Origin: JANQLU01 sp964434955
Lineage (GTDB): Bacteria > Planctomycetota > Planctomycetia > Pirellulales > Pirellulaceae
NCBI GenBank assembly: GCA_964434955.1
Contig: CAYSXI010000096.1
Span: 1 to 18,892, forward strand
Direction of reading: 5' to 3'
DNA: 18,892 bases
Positions 7,928 through 14,766 of the stretch are shown in pieces (position 1 is the first letter of the stretch; the number at the start of each line of letters is the position of its first letter). Both the position numbers and the translations under genes were made by a program. Under the pieces are notes generated by a model that was not told the origin of the DNA, searched no databases, and saw nothing but the letters and a program-made list of their open reading frames with translations.

Positions 7928-9154
7928 ATGTTTTGGTTTTCAAAGAACGGCACGAGCATGTTCGCAATGCAGATTCGAATCACTCTGATTGGCTTGTTTC
8001 TGATTCTGGCCATCTTGATGGTGTCTTGGTGTTCACCAAGGGTTAGAGCTCAGGAAGCATCCATCACTTTTGTTCCCAGGAAGTTGATGGTTGACGCCAA
8101 TGAAGGAATCGACCTTGCCGACTTCAACGGAGATAAGAAGCTGGATGTCGTTGCCGGGCGTTTTTGGTATGCGGCTCCGGACTTTATTCCGCGTCCGGTC
8201 CGAAATATCAAAGACTGGAACGGATACGTTGAGTCAAATGGCGACTTTGCGTTTGATGTCAACCAGGACGGAAAACCGGACGTGGTTGCAGGTGGGTTTA
8301 TCGACACCAAGATACACTGGTATGAAAACCCGGGGCCCGAAGCATTGAAGCTCGGCCGCCAATGGAAGCAACATCTGCTGGTTGACACCAAACAAAGCCA
8401 AAATGAAATCAGTTTTCTATTTGACCTGGACGGCGATCAGCAGCCCGAGTGGATTACGAATAGCTGGAACGGTCGCAATCCGATTCTGGCCTGGCAGTTT
8501 CAACGAGAAGGCAAGAAGGTTTCTTTCAAGCGCATTCTCATCGGAGCGGATGGCCAGGGTCACGGTTTGGGGGTGGGCGATATCGATAACGACGGGGACC
8601 CGGACGTCGTGACGGCGACCGGTTGGTACGAGAACCCAGGCGTCAAACCGTTCTCAAAACCCTGGAAGTTTCACAAAGATTGGAATCTCGGTCAGGCCAG
8701 TTGCCCCATCCTGATTCGCGATCTTGATGGCGATGGAAAGAACGACATGATTTGGGGCAAGGGGCACGACTATGGTCTCTACTGGTGGCGACAAAAAGGA
8801 AAAAGCGAATCGGGCAAAATCGAATTCGAATCCAATACGATCGATGATAAATTTTCGCAGCCGCACGCCATCCACTTTGCCGACCTGACAGGAGACGGCA
8901 AGGATGAATTGATCACCGGGAAACGGGTTTTTGCCCACAATGGTGGCGACCCGGGCGGGAAGGAGATGGCATGCATGTACTACTACCGCTGGAACAAGGA
9001 ATCGAAATCGTTTCAAAAACATGTCATTGACGAAGGACATGTTGGTACCGGACTTCAGATTCGAACCGGAGATCTGGATGGCGACAATCGAACCGACATT
9101 GCGGTCGCGGGGAAAGATGGAACTTGGGTTCTGTTTAACCGAGCAAAGAAATAA
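7928..9154 (+). CDS. Secreted FG-GAP/VCBS-repeat beta-propeller
   Basis: 408 residues with a hydrophobic export segment near residues 16-34. The mature part carries at least seven DxDxDG-type calcium loops: DFNGDKKLD, DVNQDGKPD, DLDGDQQPE, DIDNDGDPD, DLDGDGKND, DLTGDGKDE and DLDGDNRTD. They are spaced about 45-60 residues apart and several are followed by WYENPG. This is an FG-GAP/VCBS beta-propeller of the kind abundant in planctomycetes, exported and probably calcium-stabilised. It may bind carbohydrate or protein surfaces; no enzymatic residues are recognisable. ATG 7928 is used; ATGs at 7958 and 7967 are plausible alternatives just before the hydrophobic segment. It is the first gene of a four-gene run, with three bases to the DUF1611 gene. 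Confidence 0.85.
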   Translation: MFWFSKNGTSMFAMQIRITLIGLFLILAILMVSWCSPRVRAQEASITFVPRKLMVDANEGIDLADFNGDKKLDVVAGRFWYAAPDFIPRPVRNIKDWNGYVESNGDFAFDVNQDGKPDVVAGGFIDTKIHWYENPGPEALKLGRQWKQHLLVDTKQSQNEISFLFDLDGDQQPEWITNSWNGRNPILAWQFQREGKKVSFKRILIGADGQGHGLGVGDIDNDGDPDVVTATGWYENPGVKPFSKPWKFHKDWNLGQASCPILIRDLDGDGKNDMIWGKGHDYGLYWWRQKGKSESGKIEFESNTIDDKFSQPHAIHFADLTGDGKDELITGKRVFAHNGGDPGGKEMACMYYYRWNKESKSFQKHVIDEGHVGTGLQIRTGDLDGDNRTDIAVAGKDGTWVLFNRAKK

Positions 9155-9157
9155 CCG

Positions 9158-10228
9158 ATGAACCTAAAATCTTTTCGTCGAATCGTTTTGCTGACTGAGG
9201 GAGAGTCGACTCCCTTCCTGGCAAAAACGGCCATTAGCATGCTGCGGTATCGCCCAAAGGATGTGTTGGCTGTCTTGGACCGCCACGAGGTCGGAAAAAC
9301 GGCCGATCAGGTTTTCAATGTTGGGGGCGAAATCCCCTTTGTTGATTCGCTTGATCGGGTCGAAGACGCCGATTCGCTGTTTATCGGAATTGCTCCGCCT
9401 GGCGGAAAGTTACCGGAAGCATGGCGGCCAATGGTTGTCGATGCAATTCGAAGAGGCATGGCGGTTGTTTCGGGTTTGCATCACTTTCTGACCGATGACG
9501 ACGAGTTTGTGAAGTTGGCTCAGAAATCCAATGCTCAACTTGTCGATGTTCGAAAAAATGACGAGAAAGAAACAGCAACGGGAAAAGGGCTGAACCCAGG
9601 CTGTTTTCGGATTCACACGGTCGGCCAGGATTGCAGCGTTGGAAAAATGGTGACGGCAATCGAAGTCCAAAAAAACCTGCAAGACCGGGGGTACGATGCG
9701 GGTTTCGCGGCGACTGGCCAAACCGGCATGATGATTGAAGGGCAGGGGACTCCCATTGATTGTGTCGTATCAGATTTCGTCAATGGCTCGGCGGAACGTT
9801 TGGTGAAATCCCTGGATCATCACGAGTTCCTCGTGATCGAAGGGCAGGGCTGTATCACACATCCTGCTTATTCCGGTGTGACATTGGGACTGCTTCACGG
9901 ATGTGCGCCCGATGCCATGGTGTTTTGTTACGAAGCAACCCGACCCCATGTAAAAGGGTTTGGAGAGATACCCCTGCAGCCAATTGCGAAACTGGTTGAA
10001 CTTTATGAAACCGTCGCTAACACCCGGCACCCAAGCAGCGTCGTTGGTATCGCAATGAATAGTCGACTTCTGACGGACGCTCAGTATCGAGAAGAAAAAC
10101 AACGGCTCGAGTCGGAACTCGGTTTGCCCGTGGTCGATGTTTTCCGGGAGTCTGCAGACGGCCTCGTGGGCGCGATCCTCGTCCGCCGGGATCAGGTTAC
10201 CGAAAATCGTGAAGGGGCAATCCATTGA
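9158..10228 (+). CDS. DUF1611 family protein, DgcN-like N-acyltransferase candidate
   Basis: 356 residues with the DUF1611 architecture: an N-terminal Rossmann-like domain (FIGIAPPGGKLPEAWRPMV, GMAVVSGLHHFL) and a C-terminal P-loop domain with a Walker A-like VGQDCSVGKM (155-164), ATGQTGMMIEG and VIEGQGCITHPAYSGV. In marine bacteria the DUF1611 protein DgcN, encoded next to an enolase-superfamily racemase DgcA, is reported to acylate D-glutamate in D-Glu breakdown. The neighbour here is that type of racemase, with a 4-base start/stop overlap, so a D-amino-acid route is a reasonable inference. The symbol is withheld because substrate identity cannot be read from the sequence. D-Glu could come from peptidoglycan turnover. 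Confidence 0.85.
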   Translation: MNLKSFRRIVLLTEGESTPFLAKTAISMLRYRPKDVLAVLDRHEVGKTADQVFNVGGEIPFVDSLDRVEDADSLFIGIAPPGGKLPEAWRPMVVDAIRRGMAVVSGLHHFLTDDDEFVKLAQKSNAQLVDVRKNDEKETATGKGLNPGCFRIHTVGQDCSVGKMVTAIEVQKNLQDRGYDAGFAATGQTGMMIEGQGTPIDCVVSDFVNGSAERLVKSLDHHEFLVIEGQGCITHPAYSGVTLGLLHGCAPDAMVFCYEATRPHVKGFGEIPLQPIAKLVELYETVANTRHPSSVVGIAMNSRLLTDAQYREEKQRLESELGLPVVDVFRESADGLVGAILVRRDQVTENREGAIH

Positions 10229-11298
10229 AACTAAGCACGCGTCGTTTCCGACTTCCCTTGGCCAGACCGTTCACCATTTCTCGAGGCACCTTGCTTTCCC
10301 AGGATGCCCTGGTCGTCGAGTTGGAGCAGGACGGAATCGTCGGGCTCGGCGAAGTCACGGCGAATACCTACTACGGTCATTCGTTGGGGTCGATTGAACG
10401 ATCGATCGAATCGGTTCGGCCATGGATCGAGTCCGCAACCATCGACTCTCCCGCAACGTTCTGGCAAACTTTGAATCAGGAAATCGGAGGCGACTATTTC
10501 GCGCTTTGCGCTTTGGATCTCGCTGCGCAAGACTGGTTCGCTCAGGCGGCGGGCAAAAAGTGTTTCGAAGTTTGGGGGCTCGAGGCTAGTCAAGTCTGTG
10601 AATCCAGCTACACGATCGCAATCGATTCAATCGAAACCATGGTCGAGAAGTTGAACGCCATGCCGGGTTGGAGCGTTTATAAAATCAAGCTGGGAACGCA
10701 AAATGACCTTGAGATCGTGCGGGAGTTGCGCGATCACACCGACGCCCGATTCCGAGTGGACGCCAATTGCGGATGGTCCGTCGATGAAGCGATTGAAAAG
10801 TCGGAAATCTTGGCTCGACTGGGTGTCGAGTTCATTGAACAACCGATGAAGGCCGATGCATCGGAGGGCGACAAAAGGAAACTTTTCGAGCGATCTGCAC
10901 TGCCTTTGATTGCGGACGAAAATTGTTTGGTCGAATCCGACGTGGACGCTTGCCATGAATTTTTTCACGGGATCAACGTCAAGCTCTGCAAGTGTGGTGG
11001 ACTGACCCCGGCCGTTCGGATGCTTCAAAACGCTCGCAAACTTGGAATGAAGACCATGGTCGGCTGCATGATCGAAAGTTCGATCGGTATTTCTGCGAAC
11101 GCCCAACTACTTCCTCTTTTGGATTTCGCAGACTTGGATGGCGCGATCCTGCTCGGAAGTGATCCCGCGGAAGGCGTCACAATCGATTGCGGGCGGGTTG
11201 GTTTTGCGGCAAGAAACGGACACGGCGGACGAATCAAAAAGGAAGTCCCGGTCGAAAATACCTGGCAACCGACTGAGCATTCTGCAAACACGAACTGA
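10225..11298 (+). CDS. Enolase-superfamily dipeptide epimerase/N-acyl-amino-acid racemase (DgcA-like)
   Basis: 357 residues, muconate-lactonizing-enzyme subgroup. The N-terminal capping domain includes the 20s-type loop LARPFTISRGTL. The barrel carries the two catalytic lysines, K155 in KIKLG and K253 in NVKLCKCGG, and the metal ligands D179 (VDAN), E205 (EQP) and D231 (ADEN). This is the L-Ala-D/L-Glu epimerase (YcjG/YkfB) pattern, also seen in DgcA. Given the coupled DUF1611 gene, racemisation of an N-acylated glutamate is as likely as dipeptide epimerisation. The start is TTG at 10225, overlapping the upstream stop (TTGA), with GAAGGGG about seven bases upstream; this implies translational coupling. 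Confidence 0.9.
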   Translation: MKLSTRRFRLPLARPFTISRGTLLSQDALVVELEQDGIVGLGEVTANTYYGHSLGSIERSIESVRPWIESATIDSPATFWQTLNQEIGGDYFALCALDLAAQDWFAQAAGKKCFEVWGLEASQVCESSYTIAIDSIETMVEKLNAMPGWSVYKIKLGTQNDLEIVRELRDHTDARFRVDANCGWSVDEAIEKSEILARLGVEFIEQPMKADASEGDKRKLFERSALPLIADENCLVESDVDACHEFFHGINVKLCKCGGLTPAVRMLQNARKLGMKTMVGCMIESSIGISANAQLLPLLDFADLDGAILLGSDPAEGVTIDCGRVGFAARNGHGGRIKKEVPVENTWQPTEHSANTN

Positions 11299-11307
11299 TT
11301 CGCCCTT

Positions 11308-11709
11308 ATGCGTCGCCAAGAACGTTTTCGCAATTTTCCTTGGCCGCTATGGAGAATCGATATGCTGGCTTGTCTGGCTGCAACCATTGCCATGGCGGTC
11401 TGGATTGTTGTGTTGCTCGTTGGAATGACCGTGGGTTTTCAGCTCTCAGGATTCGAACTCGACGCGGAACCTCGTCGAAGTGCGGGTGCGGTCCTGATTG
11501 TTGTTCAGGTTCTGCTGATTTTTGGCGGGGGCACCGCCAGTTCAACGCTCGTTTCCAACTGGGTTTATCGAAACTGGGGACCCGATTGCCACAAATGCGG
11601 TCAGCGGATTCGGACAGTGTTTCAAAGCCAGCACTGTTGGCAAAAAGGTTGTCCTGGTTGCCGGGCAACATTCGAAACGATGTTCGACGACCAATCGAGT
11701 CGCAGTTGA
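11308..11709 (+). CDS. Small two-helix membrane protein with C-terminal zinc ribbon
   Basis: 133 residues of unrecognised family. Two hydrophobic helices (about 19-43 and 59-82, the latter VLIVVQVLLIFGG) are followed by a Cys cluster, C94-x2-C97 ... C110 ... C115-x2-C118, typical of a zinc ribbon (GPDCHKCGQRI, KGCPGCRATF). It starts nine bases after the racemase gene and is probably the last gene of that operon. No function can be given; the topology suggests a membrane protein with a cytosolic metal-binding tail. The stop nearly abuts the convergent peptidase gene. Confidence 0.7.
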   Translation: MRRQERFRNFPWPLWRIDMLACLAATIAMAVWIVVLLVGMTVGFQLSGFELDAEPRRSAGAVLIVVQVLLIFGGGTASSTLVSNWVYRNWGPDCHKCGQRIRTVFQSQHCWQKGCPGCRATFETMFDDQSSRS

Positions 11710-11710
11710 A

Positions 11711-12934
11711 TCAGCGGCGAATGGATGGTAGCCGTTGACCGAGGTTGAGCAACTGATACTTTTTGAGAATTTCGACGGTTTTTGTTCGAGGTAACGCGTC
11801 AGCTTGATTGCCTTGGCGACCCGTCATCTTGTTCGCGGCGAATAGCGAGTTGATGATGGCTTCTTCCGTGGCCTCGGCAACGGCGAGAAACAAAGGAGTC
11901 ATTCGTTGGTTGGGCAGCAAGTCGACCTTGGGTGCATTGCCTTGGCCAGTGATCCGATAGCCGGTTGAAAATGCGATGACATAGTCTCCTGAACCGTTGC
12001 TCATAATCGACCCGGTTCGCGCCATTCCAAACAAGGCCCGTTTTGCCAGCCTTTGCAGGTTGCGATCCGAGAGCGGTGCGTCGGTTGCAACGACAATCAT
12101 GCAAGAGCCGTCCTGTTTCGATTCAGCAAATTGTTTGAATGAAAACTTGCCAAGTTCCCGTCCGACCGGCGCACCATTAATGGTCAAAACGCCTCCAAAG
12201 TTTGATTGCACCAAAACGCCGACGGTGTACCCGCCAAGCTCCTTCGGCAGTTGGCGAGACGATGTACCGATTCCGCCTTTGAAGCCGAAGCACATGGTTC
12301 CGGTTCCCGCACCAACATTCCCTTCGTCGACCTTCCCGGATTTTGCGTTTTTGATCGCGGCATGAAAATCAGATTCTTTGACATGCATGCCCCGAATGTC
12401 ATTCAGGTAGCCATCATTCGTTTCACCGACGACGGCATTGACCGAACGAACATCTTCGTTGCCTTTCTGTTCGATCGCGTGTCGGACGAGAGCTTTGACG
12501 CCGGTTGAGACACTCAAGGTGTTGGTGAGAGCGATAGGTGTCTCAATATTCCCCAACTCTTTGACTTGAGTCGAGCCGGCAAGTTTGCCAAATCCGTTTC
12601 CAACATAGATGGCAGCGGGAACTTTTTGTCGAAAGAGATTGTCTCCATGCGGTTTGATCACCGTAACACCTGTACGGATGTTTTCGCCTTGGCTGAGCGT
12701 TTGATGACCGACCAAAACCCCTTTGACATCGGTGATCGCGTTATGCGTACCCGGGGAGAGGATCCCGATATGAATGCCAAGTTCTCGCGGCCGCAGAAGA
12801 TTGGCAGGCGCTTTCTTCGAGGTGCCTTCTTTCTCCCCTTCAACCTGGTTCACAGCGTTGTTCTGTCCTTCGCACTTGATACACCATCCCAGGCATAGGG
12901 AAAGCGAAAACAGGGTGAGCGCAAGACTTGGCAT
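11711..12934 (-). CDS. P1 family peptidase (S58, DmpA/BapA-like aminopeptidase), secreted
   Basis: 407 residues. A signal peptide (MPSLALTLFSLSLCLGWCIK) precedes a peptidase S58 domain. Hallmarks are the opening LGIHIGILSPGTHNAITDVKGVLVGH, TPIALTNTLSVSTG, VVGETNDGYLNDIRG, the Gly-rich processing region EGNVGAGTGTMCFGFKGG, GGIGTSSR, YTVGVLVQSNFGG, and TDAPLSDRNLQRLAKRA. Family members are Ntn-hydrolase-fold enzymes that self-cleave and release N-terminal amino acids, including D- or beta-residues. The start at 12934 is fixed by GGAGGAAGTC directly upstream; the longer frame to 13153 would run through a tRNA gene. It is co-directional with the tRNA array, 63 bases after tRNA-Ser(GCT), with no clear terminator between. 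A D-amino-acid link to the DUF1611/racemase operon is only suggestive. Confidence 0.92.
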   Translation of the reverse strand: MPSLALTLFSLSLCLGWCIKCEGQNNAVNQVEGEKEGTSKKAPANLLRPRELGIHIGILSPGTHNAITDVKGVLVGHQTLSQGENIRTGVTVIKPHGDNLFRQKVPAAIYVGNGFGKLAGSTQVKELGNIETPIALTNTLSVSTGVKALVRHAIEQKGNEDVRSVNAVVGETNDGYLNDIRGMHVKESDFHAAIKNAKSGKVDEGNVGAGTGTMCFGFKGGIGTSSRQLPKELGGYTVGVLVQSNFGGVLTINGAPVGRELGKFSFKQFAESKQDGSCMIVVATDAPLSDRNLQRLAKRALFGMARTGSIMSNGSGDYVIAFSTGYRITGQGNAPKVDLLPNQRMTPLFLAVAEATEEAIINSLFAANKMTGRQGNQADALPRTKTVEILKKYQLLNLGQRLPSIRR

Positions 12935-12997
12935 GACTTCCTCCGGCAAAGAATTTGAGGATGCCAATTTAGCAAAATTGATCGACCGGTGTTCAAG

Positions 12998-13081
12998 CGG
13001 AAGGCAAGGGATTCGAACCCTTACGACTTTCGTCCCGCGGTGTAGCAAACCGGGCCGGCGAACCGTATCCGGCTGCCTTCC
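12998..13081 (-). tRNA. tRNA-Ser (GCT)
   Basis: Class II tRNA. Acceptor GGAAGGC/GCCTTCC, discriminator G73 as usual for Ser. D arm CCGG/CCGG with loop ATACGGTTCG; anticodon loop TTGCTAC; variable arm ACGA-AAG-TCGT; T arm AAGGG-TTCGAAT-CCCTT. Odd: base 8 is A instead of U, and the anticodon stem has one C-C mismatch at its base. No CCA is encoded; CTT follows G73. It is the last gene of the array in its transcription direction. Confidence 0.93.
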
Positions 13082-13091
13082 AAACTTTGAG

Positions 13092-13162
13092 AGGTCCGTT
13101 CGAGAATTGAACTCGATCTTCTTTCTTACCAAGAAAGCGTGCCACCAGAACACCTACAGACC
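13092..13162 (-). tRNA. tRNA-Thr (GGT)
   Basis: Acceptor GGTCTGT/ACGGACC, anticodon stem CTTTC/GAAAG with loop TTGGTAA, T arm TCGAG-TTCAATT-CTCGA, D stem GTGT/GCAC. Odd: A8 with T14 (reversing the usual U8-A14 pair), U73 instead of the usual A73, and a 4-base variable loop. CTC follows the discriminator. Three 17-bp repeats extend upstream from its 5' end. Confidence 0.9.
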
Positions 13163-13208
13163 TTGAATTCGATCAGACCTTGAATCCGATCAGACCTTGA
13201 ACTCGATT
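13158..13208. repeat. 17-bp tandem repeat, three copies, overlapping the 5' end of tRNA-Thr(GGT)
   Basis: Plus-strand unit AGACCTTGAAYYCGATY at 13158-13174, 13175-13191 and 13192-13208. Read on the minus strand each unit ends in GGTCT, the first five bases of the tRNA. It begins RATCGRRTTCAA, which in the outermost copy matches 11 bases of the same tRNA's T arm (ATCGAGTTCAA). Confidence 0.9.
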
Positions 13209-13244
13209 TACGACAGGAGAAGCGTCGTAGAGAGGGACGAACGA

Positions 13245-13276
13245 GTTGAAGGGTGAACGGGTTGAAGGGTGAACGG
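13245..13276. repeat. 16-bp tandem direct repeat
   Basis: GTTGAAGGGTGAACGG occurs at 13245-13260 and 13261-13276, and its first six bases recur at 13277. It lies in the spacer between tRNA-Thr(GGT) and the first CAT tRNA. No function is visible. Confidence 0.9.
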
Positions 13277-13287
13277 GTTGAAAAAAG

Positions 13288-13356
13288 TGGCGGATCCGGG
13301 GGTCGCACCCGGCGGGTCGAGCGTATGAAACTCAACTGAGCACTGGCCCATCCGCG
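13288..13356 (-). tRNA. tRNA-Met-like (CAT), aberrant D region and T loop
   Basis: Acceptor CGCGGAT/ATCCGCC with a C1-C72 mismatch, the other six paired, A73. Anticodon stem TGAGT/GCTCG, loop TTCATAC. The T stem CCGGG/CCCGG is perfect but its loop is TGCGACC, lacking the usual TTC. The region between acceptor and anticodon stems is about 15 bases instead of 19, with no good D stem and no U8. The unpaired 1-72 position recalls initiator tRNA, but the three G-C pairs of an initiator anticodon stem are absent. CTT follows A73. It may be initiator, elongator or degenerate. Confidence 0.7.
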
Positions 13357-13382
13357 TCGGAGAAAAAATCCTTTGAGATTAG

Positions 13383-13451
13383 TTGCAGACTTCGGAATCG
13401 AACCGAACAAAACGGCCGTATGAAAGCTGCCCGAGTCCCAGCTCGTCTGCA
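13383..13451 (-). tRNA. tRNA with CAT anticodon (Met or Ile2), short D region
   Basis: Acceptor TGCAGAC/GTCTGCA is perfect, A73, T arm TTCGG-TTCGATT-CCGAA is perfect. Anticodon loop TTCATAC lies in a stem CAGCT/GGCCG with one A-C mismatch. Only 15 bases separate acceptor and anticodon stems. A D stem GAG/CTC with loop CTGGGA starts directly at base 8, so U8 is absent. The competing pairing GCTG/CAGC would use anticodon-stem bases. CTA follows A73. Elongator Met and lysidine-modified Ile2 cannot be told apart. Confidence 0.75.
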
Positions 13452-13474
13452 ATAGAATTCCGTCAAAGACGGAG

Positions 13475-13548
13475 CGATGGCGACGGGATTCGAACCCGCT
13501 CTAAGAGATCGACAATCTCACGTGCTAAACCGTTGACACTACGCCACC
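13475..13548 (-). tRNA. tRNA-Asp (GTC)
   Basis: Nearly canonical. Acceptor GGTGGCG/CGCCATC, U8, D arm GTGT-CAACGGTTTA-GCAC, anticodon loop TTGTCGA, T arm GCGGG-TTCGAAT-CCCGT, and G73 as expected for Asp. There is one mismatch at the base of the anticodon stem. No CCA; CTC follows. Confidence 0.96.
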
Positions 13549-13642
13549 GAAACAATGTTTTTCATTCACGGCCACGATTGGCTATCATGTGAGTGATCGC
13601 CCTTTCGAATTCGCGGCCTGTTTGACTTCGATGGATGAAGCC

Positions 13643-14194
13643 ATGAATGATAGAAAACTGACAACTGTTTTGATTCTGATGTTCGCGCTTTCTTTAGGAG
13701 CCGATTCGGTTTTTGCACAAGGTAAAGCAAAGTCCGAATCAAAATCCCAGGTGGAATCCAAATCGGATGACAAGGGTTCCAAAAAGACCAAGCCCAAAAA
13801 GCCGAAATCGAAAGTGGAAAAACTATTCGATTCAATGCACGCCCAAACTTATCGGGAGGTTTCGTTTCCCAAACTTGATTGGACGGATATTCCGGAACTG
13901 CTGAAGCGAACGAAAAGCGTGCATGATCTGGTTACCTATCCTTGTAACCCGCTTTCTTCGCAGGCGCAACGCGGATGCAAGGAAGGTGTCGTTGCGGCTT
14001 GGCTGATCGAGGGCATTCGCGCCGGGGGGCGTTATCCCAGTCTCAACCCGGTTTGTGATGACGGAAGTAAACCAATCGACGTGGATCAACTGTCTCAGTT
14101 CTATCGCGATTGGTGGAAAAAGGTAAAAGACCTCAAGCCCGAGAAAGCCAAACGGGCCAATCCATTGGCAAACACCGATTGGATTTGGCGTTAG
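13643..14194 (+). CDS. Secreted hypothetical protein inside the tRNA array
   Basis: 183 residues of unrecognised family. A signal peptide (residues 1-25, ending VFA|QG) is followed by a Lys/Ser-rich low-complexity linker (about 26-62). A compact domain follows with DWTDIPELLKRTKSVHDLVTYP, a Cys pair (YPCNPLSSQAQRGCKEG), AAWLIEGIRAGGRYPSLNPVC and a Trp-rich C terminus (YRDWWKKVKDLKPEK ... DWIWR). This looks like a planctomycete-type secreted protein of unknown role. ATG 13643 puts the signal peptide at the N terminus; ATG 13631 is an alternative four codons upstream. It is transcribed against the tRNA array, between tRNA-Asp and tRNA-Tyr. Confidence 0.7.
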   Translation: MNDRKLTTVLILMFALSLGADSVFAQGKAKSESKSQVESKSDDKGSKKTKPKKPKSKVEKLFDSMHAQTYREVSFPKLDWTDIPELLKRTKSVHDLVTYPCNPLSSQAQRGCKEGVVAAWLIEGIRAGGRYPSLNPVCDDGSKPIDVDQLSQFYRDWWKKVKDLKPEKAKRANPLANTDWIWR

Positions 14195-14246
14195 TGTTTC
14201 GTCGACATTCATTTCAAAGGCGGAATCATCGCCGCGGAAAACCAAG

Positions 14247-14332
14247 TGGGTCTTGAAGGAATCGAACCTCCCGTCGGCCACCACACAATTTTTTGACGCC
14301 TGTTTTACAGACAGGTGTGTGGAACAAAACCC
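14247..14332 (-). tRNA. tRNA-Tyr (GTA), D arm missing
   Basis: Acceptor GGGTTTT/AAGACCC and A73. Perfect anticodon stem CCTGT/ACAGG with loop CTGTAAA, T arm GGAGG-TTCGATT-CCTTC. The long variable arm has a CGTC/GACG stem, as expected of class II tRNA-Tyr. Only 10 bases (GTTCCACACA) lie between acceptor and anticodon stems, so no D arm can form and U8 is absent. Seven of them, CCACACA, are perfectly complementary to TGTGTGG in the variable-arm loop. CTT follows A73. Confidence 0.82.
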
Positions 14333-14348
14333 GGTTTTATTGAATCTA

Positions 14349-14394
14349 GTATCAGCTTTCGAGCCACGTGGATCGGCTGAAAGCAACATGATAC
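14349..14394. other. Spacer stem-loop between tRNA-Leu(CAA) and tRNA-Tyr
   Basis: Nested inverted repeats: GTATCA/TGATAC, GCTTTC/GAAAGC and AGCC/GGCT, with small bulges and a 9-base loop, 16 bp in all. It contains no tRNA landmarks. It may be a processing structure in the tRNA precursor. Confidence 0.75.
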
Positions 14395-14415
14395 GCATGC
14401 GATCAAATTGGTCAG

Positions 14416-14491
14416 TGGTGTCGGTGGGAGTCGAACCCACAGATTCACGAAGGTTTGAGCTTCGCCGCTTTTCCAGATTGCGTACGACACC
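14416..14491 (-). tRNA. tRNA-Leu (CAA) with short variable loop
   Basis: Acceptor GGTGTCG/CGACACC and anticodon stem CGAAG/CTTCG are perfect, loop CTCAAAC. U8 present. D arm CGCA-ATCTGGAAA-AGCG with a 13-22 mismatch, T arm GTGGG-TTCGACT-CCCAC, A73 as for Leu. The variable region is only 7 bases (TGAATCT), whereas bacterial tRNA-Leu normally has a long variable arm. CTG follows A73. Confidence 0.9.
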
Positions 14492-14515
14492 GTGTAATGG
14501 GAGTCAGTTCCCAAG

Positions 14516-14586
14516 TGGAGCGTCGGGGAATCGAACCCCGATTACCTGCTTGCAAAACAGGCGTCTTCCCGTTAGACGAACGTCCC
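14516..14586 (-). tRNA. tRNA-Ala (TGC)
   Basis: Acceptor GGGACGT/ACGCTCC contains the G3-U70 wobble pair that marks Ala, plus an A4-C69 mismatch. U8, D arm GTCT-AACGGGA-AGAC, anticodon stem CCTGT/GCAGG with loop TTTGCAA, T arm CGGGG-TTCGATT-CCCCG, A73. The variable loop has 4 bases. CTT follows. Confidence 0.94.
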
Positions 14587-14598
14587 ATATTTGTTTGT

Positions 14599-14632
14599 GG
14601 CCTTCCGCCTCCTTGGATCAGGCGGAGTGGCC
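14599..14632. other. Strong spacer hairpin upstream of tRNA-Ala
   Basis: GGCC-t-TCCGCCT, a 9-base loop, then AGGCGGA-gt-GGCC: 11 bp. Neither strand has a T run after it, so it is not a typical intrinsic terminator. It lies between the methylase gene and tRNA-Ala and has no tRNA landmarks. Confidence 0.7.
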
Positions 14633-14766
14633 GGTTTGATCGCTAGACCGATTGGCCCAAAAATGTATGATGTTTGAATTCGAAGTGGGCTTGCCGGTCG
14701 ATTGCATTTGGAGGGTCGCATCAAGTTCGCTGCGTTTGGTTCGTCACTTTTGGTTAGGATTTGGAA

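Noticed and set aside
12935..13153. Longer N terminus for the P1 peptidase
   Set aside because: It would run through tRNA-Ser(GCT) and most of tRNA-Thr(GGT). A strong GGAGGAAG ribosome site and a signal peptide fix the start at 12934.
14599..14665. Possible extra tRNA (Cys or Sec) in the spacer upstream of tRNA-Ala
   Set aside because: It has a strong hairpin but no TTCGANT-type loop, no suitable 7-base anticodon loop with T33 and no C-T trailer.
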